DNA of 64,000 nucleotides from Bradyrhizobium jicamae. Lineage in GTDB: Bacteria > Pseudomonadota > Alphaproteobacteria > Rhizobiales > Xanthobacteraceae. The notes below the pieces were generated by a model. The model did not search any database. It was not told where the DNA came from and saw nothing but the letters and a program-made list of their open reading frames with translations. The number at the start of each line of letters is the position of its first letter. Position 1 is the stretch's first letter. A program made the translations under genes and the position numbers. The stretch is taken from contig NZ_JAFCJX010000037.1 of the NCBI RefSeq assembly GCF_018130695.1, positions 26,114 to 90,113 of the forward strand, given 5' to 3'. Below, one piece after another: positions 41,203 to 50,677 of the stretch.

Positions 41203-41401
41203 ATCAAGAGAATAGCAAAGCCGGCGTGGCCTTGCGATGGCGGCCTGCCGCCTGGTCAGGCCGGTTCCGTCATCCACAGCCCGTGCGGTTAGGTCGCAGG
41301 CTCAAGGCCCAGGCTGCGACGCTATGCTATCTTGCAACGAAAATGGGGACGCCGCCGGGGGACACGGTGAGTGCGTGCCGATCGAGGGGAGGGGGCGCGC
41401 C

Positions 41402-42844
41402 GTGAAGCTACATTGGAGAACGTTCGCACCGCTGGTTGTCTGGCTCGTGCTCTATCTGATCCCGGTGCCGGAGGGGCTGGCGGCCAACCAGTGGCACTAT
41501 TTCGCGATCTTCGCCGCCGTCATCACCGGGCTGATCCTGGAGTCGATGCCGGTCGGTGCGATCGGCCTGATCGGGCTCACGGTCGCCGGCATCTCCGGCT
41601 ATGTCGAGCACGATCCCAACAAATCGCTGCGCTGGATGCTCGGCGGCTTTGCCGAGAGCACGGTGTGGCTGATCGTCGGCGCCTTCGTGTTCTCGATCGG
41701 CTACCGCAAGAGCGGGCTCGGCCGCCGGCTGGCGCTGCTGCTGGTGCGCGGGCTCGGCCGCCGCACCATCGGCCTCGGCTATGCGGTGGCGCTGTCCGAC
41801 GTCGTGCTGGCGCCGGCGACGCCGTCCAACACGGCGCGTTCGGGCGGCACGATCTATCCGATCGTCACCAACATCCCGCGCATCTATGGCTCGGAGCCCG
41901 GACCGACCGCCGGCAAGATCGGCACCTATGTGATGTGGACGGCGTTTGCGACGACAGCGGTGACGAGCTCGCTGTTCCTCACTGCGCTCGCGCCGAACGC
42001 CGCCGCGCTGTCGATCGCCAAGAAGATCGTCAATGTCGAGGTCAGCTGGTCGCAATGGTTCGTCGGCTTTGCGCCGCTCGGCATCCTCTTGCTGATCCTG
42101 GTGCCGCTGCTCAGCTACATCGTCTGCCGGCCGGAGGTGAAGGAGAGCCCGGAGATCGTCGCCTGGAGCGGCGAGGAGCTGAAGAAGATGGGGCCGCCGT
42201 CGCGCCATGAGTGGATCATGGCGGCGCTGGTGCTGCTGGCGATGTTCTTCTGGATCTGCGGCTCCAACCCGAACATCAGCGTGCCGTTCCTCGGCTCGAA
42301 CTTCATCAACGCGACGACGGTCGTGTTCGTCGTGATCTCGCTGATGCTGCTGACCGGCGTGATCGAGTTCGAGGACATCGTCAAGGAGAAGAGCGCCTGG
42401 GAAGTGTTCTTCTACTTCACCTCGCTGCTCACGCTGTCGTCGGGCCTCAACGAGATCGGCTTCATCAAATGGGTCGCCGAGGGCTACGCAAAGCCGCTCG
42501 CGACGATGACGCCGCTGATGGGCACCATCCTGCTCGTCACGTTCTTCTTCTGGGTGCACTACTTCTTCTCGAGCATCACTTCGCACACCGCGGCCGTGCT
42601 GCCAGTGGTGCTTGCGGTCGGCAGCAGCATTCCCGGCCTGTCGATGCCGACCTTGATGCTGCTTTGTGTCTATTCGCTGGGGTTGATGGGCGTGATCTCG
42701 CCTTACGCGACGGGGCCGGCGCCGATGTATTACGGCAGCGGCTACATCGGGAAGGGCGACTTCTGGAAGTTCGGTCTGATCTTCGGCCTGATCTATTTTT
42801 TCGGATTGTTGCTGATTGTGTTGCCGTGGTTACAAATGGTCTGA
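41402..42844 (+). CDS. DASS-family anion transporter (CitT-like)
   Basis: A 480-residue divalent anion/sodium symporter family member with 12 or so spans. Features: WHYFAIFAAVITGLILESMP, APATPSNTARSGGTIYPI (first Ser-Asn-Thr substrate motif), FYFTSLLTLSSGLNEIGF, SSITSHTAAVLPV (second) and YATGPAPMYYGSGYI. CitT and YbhI are relatives, so citrate, tartrate or succinate is likely, either symport or exchange. The start is GTG 41402, supported by GAGGGGAGGGGG; an in-frame ATG at 41324 would add a hydrophilic tail. Confidence 0.9.
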   Translation: MKLHWRTFAPLVVWLVLYLIPVPEGLAANQWHYFAIFAAVITGLILESMPVGAIGLIGLTVAGISGYVEHDPNKSLRWMLGGFAESTVWLIVGAFVFSIGYRKSGLGRRLALLLVRGLGRRTIGLGYAVALSDVVLAPATPSNTARSGGTIYPIVTNIPRIYGSEPGPTAGKIGTYVMWTAFATTAVTSSLFLTALAPNAAALSIAKKIVNVEVSWSQWFVGFAPLGILLLILVPLLSYIVCRPEVKESPEIVAWSGEELKKMGPPSRHEWIMAALVLLAMFFWICGSNPNISVPFLGSNFINATTVVFVVISLMLLTGVIEFEDIVKEKSAWEVFFYFTSLLTLSSGLNEIGFIKWVAEGYAKPLATMTPLMGTILLVTFFFWVHYFFSSITSHTAAVLPVVLAVGSSIPGLSMPTLMLLCVYSLGLMGVISPYATGPAPMYYGSGYIGKGDFWKFGLIFGLIYFFGLLLIVLPWLQMV

Positions 42845-43004
42845 CCGCCGCCACATTCCTGCGACCGAAACATCACATGCTGCCGAGCGGCAGCATTCTT
42901 TCCGATTATTAACGCGCTTTGTCCTGCGCGGGCTCTCAAGATGCGCGCGAACGTGACGCGCGGTTCAGTCGAGCCCGGGTCCGTTCGAGCTTTTCGAGCG
43001 GCGC

Positions 43005-44288
43005 ATGGACCAGCAGGTAACAGACCCCATCGATACGAAGACGTTTGAAGCCGCGCCTGCACGAAGCTCGCGTGGACGCGCGGTGCTGACGACAATGATC
43101 GTATTGATTCTGCTCGGCGGCGTCGTGTGGTGGACGCGGCAGCAGGGCGCGCCGCTGCCTTCGGGCGGCGGCCGCAACGGCGGACCGATGTCGATCGTGC
43201 CGGAGACGGTCGGCAAGGGCGACATCGGTATCAACCTCAATGCGCTCGGCACCGTCACGTCGCTCGCGACGGTGACGATCCGCAGCCAGATCAGCGGACA
43301 GCTCGTCCGCATCGCCTTCAAGGAAGGTGACGAGGTCAAGAAGGGCGACTTGCTGGCGGAGATCGACTCGCGTCCGTACGAGGCTGCGCTGGCGCAGGCC
43401 AAGGGACAGCTCGCGCGCGACGAAGCGCAGCTGAAGGGCGCGCAGGTCGATCTCACCCGCTACCAGAATCTCGCGGTGCAGAACGCGGTGCCGCATCAGC
43501 AGCTCGACACCCAGGTGGCGCTGGTCGCGCAGGACCAGGGCATCGTCGAAGCCGACCACGCCGCCGTGAAGGCGGCGGAGGTGAACCTGCAATATTGCCA
43601 CATCCTGTCGCCGCTCGATGGCCGCGTCGGCCTGCGCCAGGTCGACCAGGGCAATTACGTCACGCCGACCGATTCCAGCGGCATCGTTGTCATCACGCAG
43701 CTGCAGCCGATCAGCGTGCTGTTCACGCTGCCGGAGGACAATCTGCAGGCGGTGGCGAAGCGGCTGCAGGACGGCGCGACCTTGCCGACGGCGGCGTATG
43801 ACCGCGGCGGCATCAACAAGCTCGCCGACGGTTCCCTGCAGACCTTCGACAGCCAGATCGACCCGACCACCGGCACGATCAAGCTGCGCGCGCAGTTTCC
43901 GAACGAGGCCCGCGCGCTCTATCCCAACCAGTTCGTCAATGTCCGCCTGCTGCTCGACACCCATAAGGACGTCACCGTGATGCCGACGGCCGGTGTCCAG
44001 CGCGGCGTGCCCGGCACCTTCGTCTATCTCGTCAACGCCGACAGCACGGTGTCGGTCCGCCCGGTCAAGCTCGGTGTCACCGATGGCGACCGGGTCGAGG
44101 TCCGTTCGGGTCTCAATCCCGGTGACCACATCGTCGTCGATGGTGCCGACAAGCTGCGCGACGGCGCGCGGATCGTGGTGCGCACACCGACTGACTCCGC
44201 CCATTCGGCCGGCGCCGCAAAGGGCGGGGAGGCGGACAAGCAAGGCGGCGGCAAGCGGCGGCACTCCGAGGGCGGGTCGAAGCCATGA
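43005..44288 (+). CDS. mdtA: RND efflux periplasmic adaptor (MdtA-type)
   Basis: A 427-residue membrane fusion protein: one N-terminal anchor (AVLTTMIVLILLGGVVWWT), a barrel-sandwich lipoyl half (LVRIAFKEGDEVKKGDLLAEID and LSPLDGRVGLRQVDQGNYV), a helical hairpin (YEAALAQAKGQLARDEAQLKG), and beta-barrel and membrane-proximal domains. The C-terminal tail is Gly/Lys rich. The family matches MdtA of MdtABC. The stop overlaps the start of the first permease. It links the permeases to the outer-membrane factor encoded at the end of the operon. Confidence 0.9.
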   Translation: MDQQVTDPIDTKTFEAAPARSSRGRAVLTTMIVLILLGGVVWWTRQQGAPLPSGGGRNGGPMSIVPETVGKGDIGINLNALGTVTSLATVTIRSQISGQLVRIAFKEGDEVKKGDLLAEIDSRPYEAALAQAKGQLARDEAQLKGAQVDLTRYQNLAVQNAVPHQQLDTQVALVAQDQGIVEADHAAVKAAEVNLQYCHILSPLDGRVGLRQVDQGNYVTPTDSSGIVVITQLQPISVLFTLPEDNLQAVAKRLQDGATLPTAAYDRGGINKLADGSLQTFDSQIDPTTGTIKLRAQFPNEARALYPNQFVNVRLLLDTHKDVTVMPTAGVQRGVPGTFVYLVNADSTVSVRPVKLGVTDGDRVEVRSGLNPGDHIVVDGADKLRDGARIVVRTPTDSAHSAGAAKGGEADKQGGGKRRHSEGGSKP

Positions 44289-47200
44289 ACCCGTCGCGGC
44301 CATTCATCCTGCGGCCGGTGGCGACAACCCTGCTGATGATCGCCATCATGCTGTCGGGAATGCTGGCGTTCAGATTCCTGCCGGTCGCGGCCCTGCCGGA
44401 GGTGGATTACCCGACCATCCAGGTGCAGACCTTCTATCCCGGCGCCAGCCCTGATGTGATGACCTCATCGGTCACCGCGCCGCTGGAGGTGCAGTTCGGC
44501 CAGATGCCGAACCTGAACCAGATGAGCTCGGTGAGCTCGGCCGGCGCCAGCGTGATCACGCTGCAGTTCGGGCTGTCGATCTCGCTCGACGTCGCCGAGC
44601 AGGAGGTGCAGGCGGCGATCAACGCCGCCGGCAATCTGCTGCCGTCGGACCTGCCGGCGCCGCCGATCTATGCCAAGGTCAATCCGGCCGATGCGCCGAT
44701 CCTCACCCTCGGCCTGACCTCCAAGACCATGCCGCTGACGCAGGTGGAGGACTTCGTCGACACGCGGCTGGCGCAGAAGATCTCGCAACTGCCGGGCGTC
44801 GGCCTGGTCAGCATCAGCGGCGGTCAGCGGCCGGCGGTGCGCATCCAGGCTGACATCCGCAAGCTCGCCGCCTATGGGCTGAACATCGACGATCTCCGCA
44901 CCACGCTCGGCAACGCCAACGTCAATACGCCGAAGGGCAATTTCGACGGCGCGATGCGCGCCTACACCATCAACGCCAACGACCAGATCCGCAACGCCGC
45001 CGATTACAAGTCGCTGATCATCGCCTACAAGAGTGGCTCGCCGGTCCGGCTCAGCGATGTCGGTGATGTCATCGACGGCGCACAGAACGACAAGCTCGGC
45101 GCCTGGATGAACACGACCCAGGCCATCATCCTCAACATCCAGCGTCAGCCAGGCGCCAATGTCATTTCGGTGGTCGAAGGCATCAAGGCGCTGCTCCCGC
45201 AGTTGCAGGCGACGCTGCCGGCCGCGATCGACCTGGACATCCTGACCGACCGCACGGTCACGATCCGCGCTTCGGTCCGCGACGTCGAGTACGAGCTGTC
45301 GCTCGCGGTGATTTTGGTGGTGCTGGTCATCTTCGTATTCCTGTGCAGCCCGCGGGCGACCTTGATCCCGAGCCTGTCGGTGCCGCTGTCGCTGGTCGGC
45401 ACGCTCGGGGCGATGTACCTGTTCGGCTTCAGCCTGAACAATCTGTCGCTGATGGCGCTGACGATCGCGACCGGCTTCGTCGTCGACGATGCGATCGTGG
45501 TGATCGAGAACATCTCGCGCTACATCGAGGAGGGCGAGCCGCCGCTTCAGGCCGCGCTGCGCGGCTCCGAGCAGATCGGCTTCACCATCATCTCGCTGAC
45601 GGTGTCGCTGATCGCGGTGCTGATCCCGCTGCTGTTCATGGGCGATGTGGTCGGCCGCCTGTTCCGCGAATTTGCGATCACGCTGTCGGTGACGATCCTG
45701 ATTTCCGCCGTGGTGTCGCTGACGCTGGTGCCGATGGCCTGCGCCAAGCTCTTGAAGGCGGAAGATGCCTCGCACGAGAATGCATTCCAGCGCCTGAGCC
45801 GCGAGGGGTTCGATCGCGTCATCGCCGTCTATGGCCGGATGCTCAACTGGGTGCTGGATCGCCAGACCCTGACGCTGCTGATCGCGCTCGCGACCTTTGG
45901 GCTCACGGCGCTGCTGTACATCGTGATCCCCAAGGGATTCTTCCCGTTGCAGGACTCCGGCGTGATCCAGGCGATCTCGGAGGCGCCGCAATCGGTGTCC
46001 TATGCCGCGATGGCCGAGCGGCAACAGCAGCTCGCCGCCATCATCCTGAAGGACCCCGACGTCGAAAGCCTGTCGTCCTTCATCGGCGTCGACGGCACCA
46101 ACACCACGCTCAACAATGGCCGCATCCTGATCAATCTGAAGCCGCACGAGGAGCGCAAGGCCGACATCGCCACCGTGATGCAGCGGATCAAGGCCAATAC
46201 GGATTCGCTCGCCGGCATCACGCTCTACATGCAGCCGGTGCAGGATCTCACCATAGAGGGCACCGTCAGCAAGACGCAATACCAGTTCATCCTGCAGGAC
46301 GCCGATCCGGCGCAGCTGGCGGAGTGGACGCCGAAACTGGTCCAGCGGCTGCGGGAGCTGCCCGAGCTCGGCGACGTCGCCAGCGACATCTCGGCCCAGG
46401 GCCTGTCCGTCTTCGTCGAGATCGACCGCGATCAGGCGGCCCGGTTCGGCATCACGCCGGCGACGATCGACAACGCGCTCTACGATTCCTTCGGCCAGCG
46501 GATCGTCTCGACCGTCTTCACCAATTCGAACCAGTACCGGGTGATCCTGGAAGCCGATCCGTCGCTGCAGACCTCGCTGGGCTCGCTGTCCTCGATCTAT
46601 CTGCCGTCATCGGTCGGCAGCACGCCGGTACCTCTGTCGGTGCTGGCCAAGATCCGCGAGGAGACCGCGCCGCTGCAGGTCTCGCATCTCGGCCAGTTCC
46701 CGTCGGCGACGATCTCGTTCAACCTGGCGCCGGGCGCATCGCTCGGCGGGGCGGTGTCGGCGATCAAGCAGGCCCAGATCGAGATCGGCCAGCCGCTCGG
46801 GGTGATTACGAGCTTCCAGGGCGCGGCGCTGGCGTTCCAGTCATCGCTGTCGAACCAGCTGTTCCTGATCCTGGCGGCGATCATCACCGTCTATATCGTG
46901 CTCGGCGTGCTCTATGAGAGCTTCATCCATCCGCTGACCATCCTGTCGACCTTGCCGTCGGCCGGCATCGGCGCGCTGCTGGCGCTGATGATGGCCAGGC
47001 AGGATCTCACCATCGTTGCGATCATCGGCATCATTCTCCTGATCGGCATCGTCAAGAAGAACGCGATCATGATGATCGACTTCGCGCTCGACGCCGAACG
47101 CAACGAGGGCAAGCCGCCGCGCGAGGCGATCTACCAGGCCTGTCTGCTGCGCTTCCGGCCGATCATCATGACCACCATGGCCGCCGTGCTCGGCGCGCTG

Positions 47201-47392
47201 CCCCTGATGATCGGCACCGGCGCCGGCTCCGAGCTGCGCCATCCGCTCGGCATTTCCATCGTCGGCGGCTTGCTGCTGAGCCAGCTGCTGACCCTGTTCA
47301 CGACGCCCGTCATCTATCTCTGGTTCGACCGCATCGCGGTCCGCATGGCCGGACGGACTGACAGCGCCGGGCAGGCGAGCGGGGCGCATTGA
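44285..47392 (+). CDS. mdtB: RND efflux permease (MdtB-type)
   Basis: A 1035-residue HAE1-type RND pump subunit with 12 spans and two large periplasmic loops. The N-terminus is PSRPFILRPVATTLLM. The proton-relay acids are in TGFVVDDAIVVIENISRYIEEG in TM4, and the TM10/TM11 region GIVKKNAIMMIDFALDAER is typical. Length and order suggest a heteromeric MdtB2C-like pump with the permease encoded next. Substrates in the family are bile salts, novobiocin and flavonoids. Start coupled to the adaptor stop. Confidence 0.93.
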   Translation: MNPSRPFILRPVATTLLMIAIMLSGMLAFRFLPVAALPEVDYPTIQVQTFYPGASPDVMTSSVTAPLEVQFGQMPNLNQMSSVSSAGASVITLQFGLSISLDVAEQEVQAAINAAGNLLPSDLPAPPIYAKVNPADAPILTLGLTSKTMPLTQVEDFVDTRLAQKISQLPGVGLVSISGGQRPAVRIQADIRKLAAYGLNIDDLRTTLGNANVNTPKGNFDGAMRAYTINANDQIRNAADYKSLIIAYKSGSPVRLSDVGDVIDGAQNDKLGAWMNTTQAIILNIQRQPGANVISVVEGIKALLPQLQATLPAAIDLDILTDRTVTIRASVRDVEYELSLAVILVVLVIFVFLCSPRATLIPSLSVPLSLVGTLGAMYLFGFSLNNLSLMALTIATGFVVDDAIVVIENISRYIEEGEPPLQAALRGSEQIGFTIISLTVSLIAVLIPLLFMGDVVGRLFREFAITLSVTILISAVVSLTLVPMACAKLLKAEDASHENAFQRLSREGFDRVIAVYGRMLNWVLDRQTLTLLIALATFGLTALLYIVIPKGFFPLQDSGVIQAISEAPQSVSYAAMAERQQQLAAIILKDPDVESLSSFIGVDGTNTTLNNGRILINLKPHEERKADIATVMQRIKANTDSLAGITLYMQPVQDLTIEGTVSKTQYQFILQDADPAQLAEWTPKLVQRLRELPELGDVASDISAQGLSVFVEIDRDQAARFGITPATIDNALYDSFGQRIVSTVFTNSNQYRVILEADPSLQTSLGSLSSIYLPSSVGSTPVPLSVLAKIREETAPLQVSHLGQFPSATISFNLAPGASLGGAVSAIKQAQIEIGQPLGVITSFQGAALAFQSSLSNQLFLILAAIITVYIVLGVLYESFIHPLTILSTLPSAGIGALLALMMARQDLTIVAIIGIILLIGIVKKNAIMMIDFALDAERNEGKPPREAIYQACLLRFRPIIMTTMAAVLGALPLMIGTGAGSELRHPLGISIVGGLLLSQLLTLFTTPVIYLWFDRIAVRMAGRTDSAGQASGAH

Positions 47393-47395
47393 GCG

Positions 47396-50300
47396 ATGGA
47401 CCCGTCGACGCCCTTCATCCGCCGCCCGGTCGCGACCACGCTGCTGACGTTGGGGCTTGCCGCGGCCGGCGCGGTGGCGTTCTTCAAGCTGCCGGTCTCG
47501 CCACTGCCGCAGGTCGATTTCCCGACCATCTCGGTGCAGGCGACATTGCCCGGCGCGAGCCCGCAGGACGTGGCGACGACGGTGGCGAGCCCGCTGGAGC
47601 GGCACCTCGGCCAGATCGCCGATGTCACCGAGATGACCTCGTCGAGCTCGGTCGGCTCGACCCGGATCACGCTGCAGTTCGGGCTCAACCGCGACATCAA
47701 CGGCGCGGCGCGCGACGTGCAGGCGGCGATCAACGCAGCCCGGGCTGACCTTCCGACCAGCCTGCGCAGCAATCCGACCTACCGCAAGGTCAACCCGGCC
47801 GACGCGCCGATCCTGATCCTGACACTGACCTCGGACACGCTGACGCGGGGCGACCTCTATGACGCGGCCTCCACGGTGCTGGCGCAAAAACTCTCGCAGG
47901 TCGAGGGCATCGGCGAGGTCGTGGTCGGCGGCAGCTCGCTGCCGGCCGTGCGCGTCGATCTCATTCCGCAGGCGCTGTACAAATACGGCGTCGGGCTGGA
48001 GGACGTCCGCGCCGCGTTGTCCAGTGCCAATGCGCACAGCCCGAAAGGCGGCATCGACGTCGGCGACCAGCGCTACCAGGTCTACGCCAACGACCAGGCC
48101 AACAAGGCCGATGACTACAAGTCGCTGATCGTCGCCTACCGCAACGGCGCCGCCGTACGGCTGACCGACGTCGGCGAGGTGACGGACTCCGTGGAGAATC
48201 TGCGCAATGCCGGCCTCGCCAACGGCAAGCCGGCGGTGCTGATCATCCTGTACCGGCAGCCCAACGCCAACATCATCAGCACCGTCGACCTCGTGAAGGG
48301 CCTGTTGCCGCAGCTCCGCGCCTCGGTGTCGCCGGCGATCGATATCGGCCTTGCGGTCGACCGCTCGACCACCATCCGCACCTCGCTGCGCGACGTCGAG
48401 CGCACGCTGATCCTGGCTGTGCTGCTGGTCATCGTCGTGGTGTTCGCCTTCCTGCGCAATGCGCGCGCGACCTTCATTCCCGTGGTCGCGGTCTCGGTGT
48501 CGCTGGTCGCGACCTTCGGGGCCATGTACCTGATCGGCTACAGCCTCGATAATCTCTCGCTGATGGCGCTGACGGTCGCGACCGGCTTCGTGGTCGACGA
48601 CGCCATCGTCGTGCTGGAGAACATCACCCGCTACATCGAGGAGGGGATGTCGCCGCTCGATGCGGCGCTGAAGGGCGCCAACGAGGTCGGTTTCACCGTG
48701 CTGTCGATGAGCGTCTCGCTGATTGCGGTGTTCATCCCGATCCTGCTGATGGGTGGCATCGTCGGCCGCCTGTTCCGCGAATTCGCCATCACGATCTCGA
48801 TCTCGATCCTGATCTCGCTCGCCGTCTCGCTCGCCACCACGCCGATGATGTGCGCCGTGCTGCTGCGCCGGGAGAGCGGCGAGGGCCATGGCAGGCTGTA
48901 TTGGGCAAGCGAGCGCTTCTTCGAGGCGATGCTGAATTTCTACCGGCGCAGCCTGACAGGCGCGTTGCAGCACCCGGCCATGGTCATGCAGGTCCTCGCC
49001 GCCGTGCTCGGTCTCAACTACTATCTCTACAGCGTGGTGCCCAAGGGTTTCTTCCCGCAGCAGGACACCGGACGGCTGGTCGGCTCGATCCAGGCCGACC
49101 AGAGCATCTCGTTCCAGTTGATGCAGCAGAAGCTCGCGCAGTTCGTCGGCATCATCAAGCGCGATCCGGCGGTCGAGGCGGCCGTCGGCTTCACCGGCGG
49201 CGGCCAAACCAATTCCGGCTTCGTGTTCGTTTCGCTGACGCCGCTCGACCAGCGCAAGATGAGCGCCGACGCCGTCATCACGCGGCTGCGACGAGAGCTT
49301 TCCGTGGTGCCCGGCGCCAGCCTGTTCCTGCAGGCCGTGCAGGACATCCGGGTCGGGGGCAGGGCGTCGAATGCGCAATACCAGTACACGCTGCAGGGCT
49401 CGACCCTGGAGGAGCTCAACGAATGGACGCCGAAGATCGCGGCCGCGCTGCAGCGCGAGCCGAACCTTGCGGACGTCAACAGCGACCAGCAGAACAAGGG
49501 GCTGGAGTCCGATCTGGTGATCAACCGCGACTCCGCGGCGCGGCTCGGCATCACCGTCAGCCAGATCGACAACACCCTGTACGACGCGTTCGGCCAGCGC
49601 CAGGTCTCGACGATCTATGTCGCCCGCAACCAGTATCACGTCATCATGGAGGTGGCGCCGCGCTACTGGCAGAACCCGCAGACGCTCAGGGATGTCTATG
49701 TCAGCACCTCCGGCGGCACGGTCGGCGGGTCGCAGGCGACCAATGCGGTCGCGGGGACGGTGGTGGCGTCGGGCACGTCGAGCTCGGCCAATGCAGCCAA
49801 TCTGCAGGCGGCGCGCAATCTCGCCACCAATTCGATCGGCGCGACCGGCAAGGGCGTGGCATCGACGGGATCGGCGGTCAGCACCAGCAGTGAGACCATG
49901 ATCCCGCTGTCCGACGTCGCCGAGTTCACGCAAGGCGCGACGCCGCTGGCAGTGAACCATCAGGGCCTGCTGGTCGCCAACACGATCTCGTTCAACCTGC
50001 CGCAGAATGTCTCGCTCAGCACGGCGGTGGCGAGCATCGAGGCCGCCATGAACCGGATCGGCGTGCCCGCCACCATCCGCGGCACCTTCCAGGGCACCGC
50101 GAAGGCGTTCCAGGATTCCCTCAACAACCAGCCGTTCCTGATCCTGGCCGCGCTGGTGACGATCTACATCGTGCTGGGCGTGCTCTATGAGAGCTACGTC
50201 CATCCGCTCACCATCCTTTCGACGCTGCCGTCCGCCGGCGTCGGTGCGCTGCTGGCGCTGATGGCGTTCAAGACCGAGTTCAGCATCATGGCGCTGATCG

Positions 50301-50677
50301 GCGTCATCCTGCTGATCGGCATCGTCAAGAAGAACGCGATCATGATGATCGACTTCGCGCTCGAAGCCGAACGGGGCCGCGGGCTGGCGCCGCTGGACGC
50401 GATCCGGGAAGCCTGCCTGCTGCGTTTCCGCCCGATCATGATGACGACAATGGCGGCCCTGCTCGGCGCGGTGCCGCTCGCGATCGGGATGGGCGACGGC
50501 GGCGAGCTGCGCCAGCCGCTCGGCATCGCGATCGTCGGCGGGCTGATCCTGAGCCAGGTGCTGACGCTCTATACGACGCCGGTCATCTACCTCTATCTCG
50601 ACCGGTTCCGTCTGTGGGCCCAGCGTGCGCGCCGTGGCGCGGCCACGGCCGGGCCGTCCTTTCAACCGGGTGAGTAG
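47396..50677 (+). CDS. mdtC: RND efflux permease (MdtC-type) with a 65-residue insertion
   Basis: A 1093-residue second permease, about 55 residues longer than its operon partner. TM4 acids are in TGFVVDDAIVVLENITRYIEEG. Residues 770-834 (49703-49897) form a Ser/Ala/Thr/Gly-rich, uncharged stretch (TVGGSQATNAVAGTVVASG, then SVSTSSETM-like end) inserted between the strand ending DVYVSTS and the strand MIPLSDVAEF, where MdtB has only a few residues. By alignment to AcrB-type pumps this is a docking-domain loop facing the outer-membrane factor or adaptor. The rest is normal. Four bases separate it from mdtB. Confidence 0.92.
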   Translation: MDPSTPFIRRPVATTLLTLGLAAAGAVAFFKLPVSPLPQVDFPTISVQATLPGASPQDVATTVASPLERHLGQIADVTEMTSSSSVGSTRITLQFGLNRDINGAARDVQAAINAARADLPTSLRSNPTYRKVNPADAPILILTLTSDTLTRGDLYDAASTVLAQKLSQVEGIGEVVVGGSSLPAVRVDLIPQALYKYGVGLEDVRAALSSANAHSPKGGIDVGDQRYQVYANDQANKADDYKSLIVAYRNGAAVRLTDVGEVTDSVENLRNAGLANGKPAVLIILYRQPNANIISTVDLVKGLLPQLRASVSPAIDIGLAVDRSTTIRTSLRDVERTLILAVLLVIVVVFAFLRNARATFIPVVAVSVSLVATFGAMYLIGYSLDNLSLMALTVATGFVVDDAIVVLENITRYIEEGMSPLDAALKGANEVGFTVLSMSVSLIAVFIPILLMGGIVGRLFREFAITISISILISLAVSLATTPMMCAVLLRRESGEGHGRLYWASERFFEAMLNFYRRSLTGALQHPAMVMQVLAAVLGLNYYLYSVVPKGFFPQQDTGRLVGSIQADQSISFQLMQQKLAQFVGIIKRDPAVEAAVGFTGGGQTNSGFVFVSLTPLDQRKMSADAVITRLRRELSVVPGASLFLQAVQDIRVGGRASNAQYQYTLQGSTLEELNEWTPKIAAALQREPNLADVNSDQQNKGLESDLVINRDSAARLGITVSQIDNTLYDAFGQRQVSTIYVARNQYHVIMEVAPRYWQNPQTLRDVYVSTSGGTVGGSQATNAVAGTVVASGTSSSANAANLQAARNLATNSIGATGKGVASTGSAVSTSSETMIPLSDVAEFTQGATPLAVNHQGLLVANTISFNLPQNVSLSTAVASIEAAMNRIGVPATIRGTFQGTAKAFQDSLNNQPFLILAALVTIYIVLGVLYESYVHPLTILSTLPSAGVGALLALMAFKTEFSIMALIGVILLIGIVKKNAIMMIDFALEAERGRGLAPLDAIREACLLRFRPIMMTTMAALLGAVPLAIGMGDGGELRQPLGIAIVGGLILSQVLTLYTTPVIYLYLDRFRLWAQRARRGAATAGPSFQPGE

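Noticed and set aside
46841..50665. Open frame of 1274 codons antisense to the two RND permease genes
   Set aside because: It mirrors the high-GC codon pattern of the real genes, is Arg/Asp/Gln-rich without any domain, and the plus-strand proteins are unmistakable. Same reasoning for the long antisense frame 44465-46279.
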